From NCBI GenBank assembly GCA_045595845.1, contig JAZOBF010000048.1, forward strand, positions 1-5,147: a stretch of 5,147 bases of DNA, read 5' to 3'. The notes under the pieces were generated by a model, which saw only the letters and a list, made by a program, of their open reading frames with translations, had not been told where the DNA came from and did not search any database. Shown one piece after another: positions 5,017 to 5,147 of this stretch (its first letter is position 1; every line of letters begins with the position of its first letter). This DNA comes from RGIG3009 sp045595845 (lineage in GTDB: Bacteria; Bacillota; Clostridia; Oscillospirales; Acutalibacteraceae). Both the position numbers and the translations under genes were made by a program.

Positions 5017-5147
5017 CCATTGCAAAAGCAATGGCATATCATCACGCGTTAGCGTGTATATCATCAACACGGCATAGCCGTGTTGTATCTCATCACACCG
5101 AAGGTGTGTATCAAAAACCGCTTTCGCAATGATGATATACAAGACTC
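5017..5147. repeat. Modular hairpin array with TATATCATC-type spacers (continues past window)
   Basis: Four short perfect hairpins follow one another: CCATTGC/GCAATGG (5017-5034), CACGC/GCGTG (5043-5056), AACACGGC/GCCGTGTT (5066-5084) and CACACC/GGTGTG (5094-5108). Their centres are about 24-26 bases apart. The stems share no sequence, while the spacers are alike: CATATCATCA (5035), GTATATCATCA (5056), GTATCTCATCA (5085) and a partial GTATCA (5108). At 5130-5140 TGATGATATAC is the exact reverse complement of the 5056-5066 copy, so the array changes orientation near the window end. Unlike CRISPR, the conserved part is only about 9-11 bases and the variable part is always palindromic. I recall similar arrays in Clostridia genomes but cannot verify that here. 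Confidence 0.75.

Noticed and set aside
4775..5077. Plus-strand reading frame of 100 codons across the structured region
   Set aside because: It begins inside the terminator hairpin, has no ribosome binding site, and runs through the tRNA fragment, the second terminator and the hairpin array. Its arginine-rich composition is what translated structural DNA gives.
4676..5142. Minus-strand reading frames (4676-5020, 4701-4922, 4789-5142)
   Set aside because: They include antisense of tRNA-Ser(GCT) and of the tRNA fragment, which give the familiar spurious peptide around RDSNPRAGYPTYALSRG. No start signals or protein family are recognisable.
5017..5147. CRISPR array
   Set aside because: The repeated units are only about 9-11 bases and imperfect, the intervening pieces are palindromes rather than unique spacers, and one unit is inverted. 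No cas genes are visible.

Overview
The window appears to be a chromosomal segment from a Gram-positive anaerobe, most likely of the class Clostridia (Oscillospiraceae-like). This rests on the potABCD gene order and sequence character, Firmicutes-type strong Shine-Dalgarno sites, tRNA genes with encoded CCA, a near-consensus housekeeping promoter, and a hairpin/ATCATC modular repeat of a kind I recall from such genomes. The taxonomic placement is an inference.

Positions 2-3778 hold a polyamine (spermidine/putrescine) ABC importer operon: potA (ATPase, 5' end outside the window), potB and potC (permeases) and potD (binding protein). All three junctions are 4-base stop/start overlaps, as expected for translational coupling. 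PotA and PotB/PotC would form the membrane transporter, and PotD would capture polyamine outside the cell. PotD has an SPase I-like signal peptide, no lipobox, and an added C-terminal membrane helix, so it is probably tethered through its C-terminus. A HAD-family phosphatase (gph-like) follows 3 bases after potD and is probably co-transcribed.

Positions 4480-4794 are a small stable-RNA unit: a TTGACA-17-TATGAT promoter, tRNA-Ser(TGA), tRNA-Ser(GCT), and a strong terminator that starts at the last base of the second CCA.

Positions 4795-5147 have no credible gene but are highly structured. A GC-rich, hairpin-rich cassette ends in a second, identical 23-base copy of the tRNA-Ser(GCT) 3' end, whose T-arm is split by a 13-base hairpin. 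A second strong terminator with a TTCG loop follows. Then comes an array of small hairpins about 25 bases apart, separated by TATATCATC-like spacers, running to the window edge, with a spacer in inverted orientation near the end. This is the most unusual part of the window and looks like a non-autonomous, tRNA-associated repeat element.
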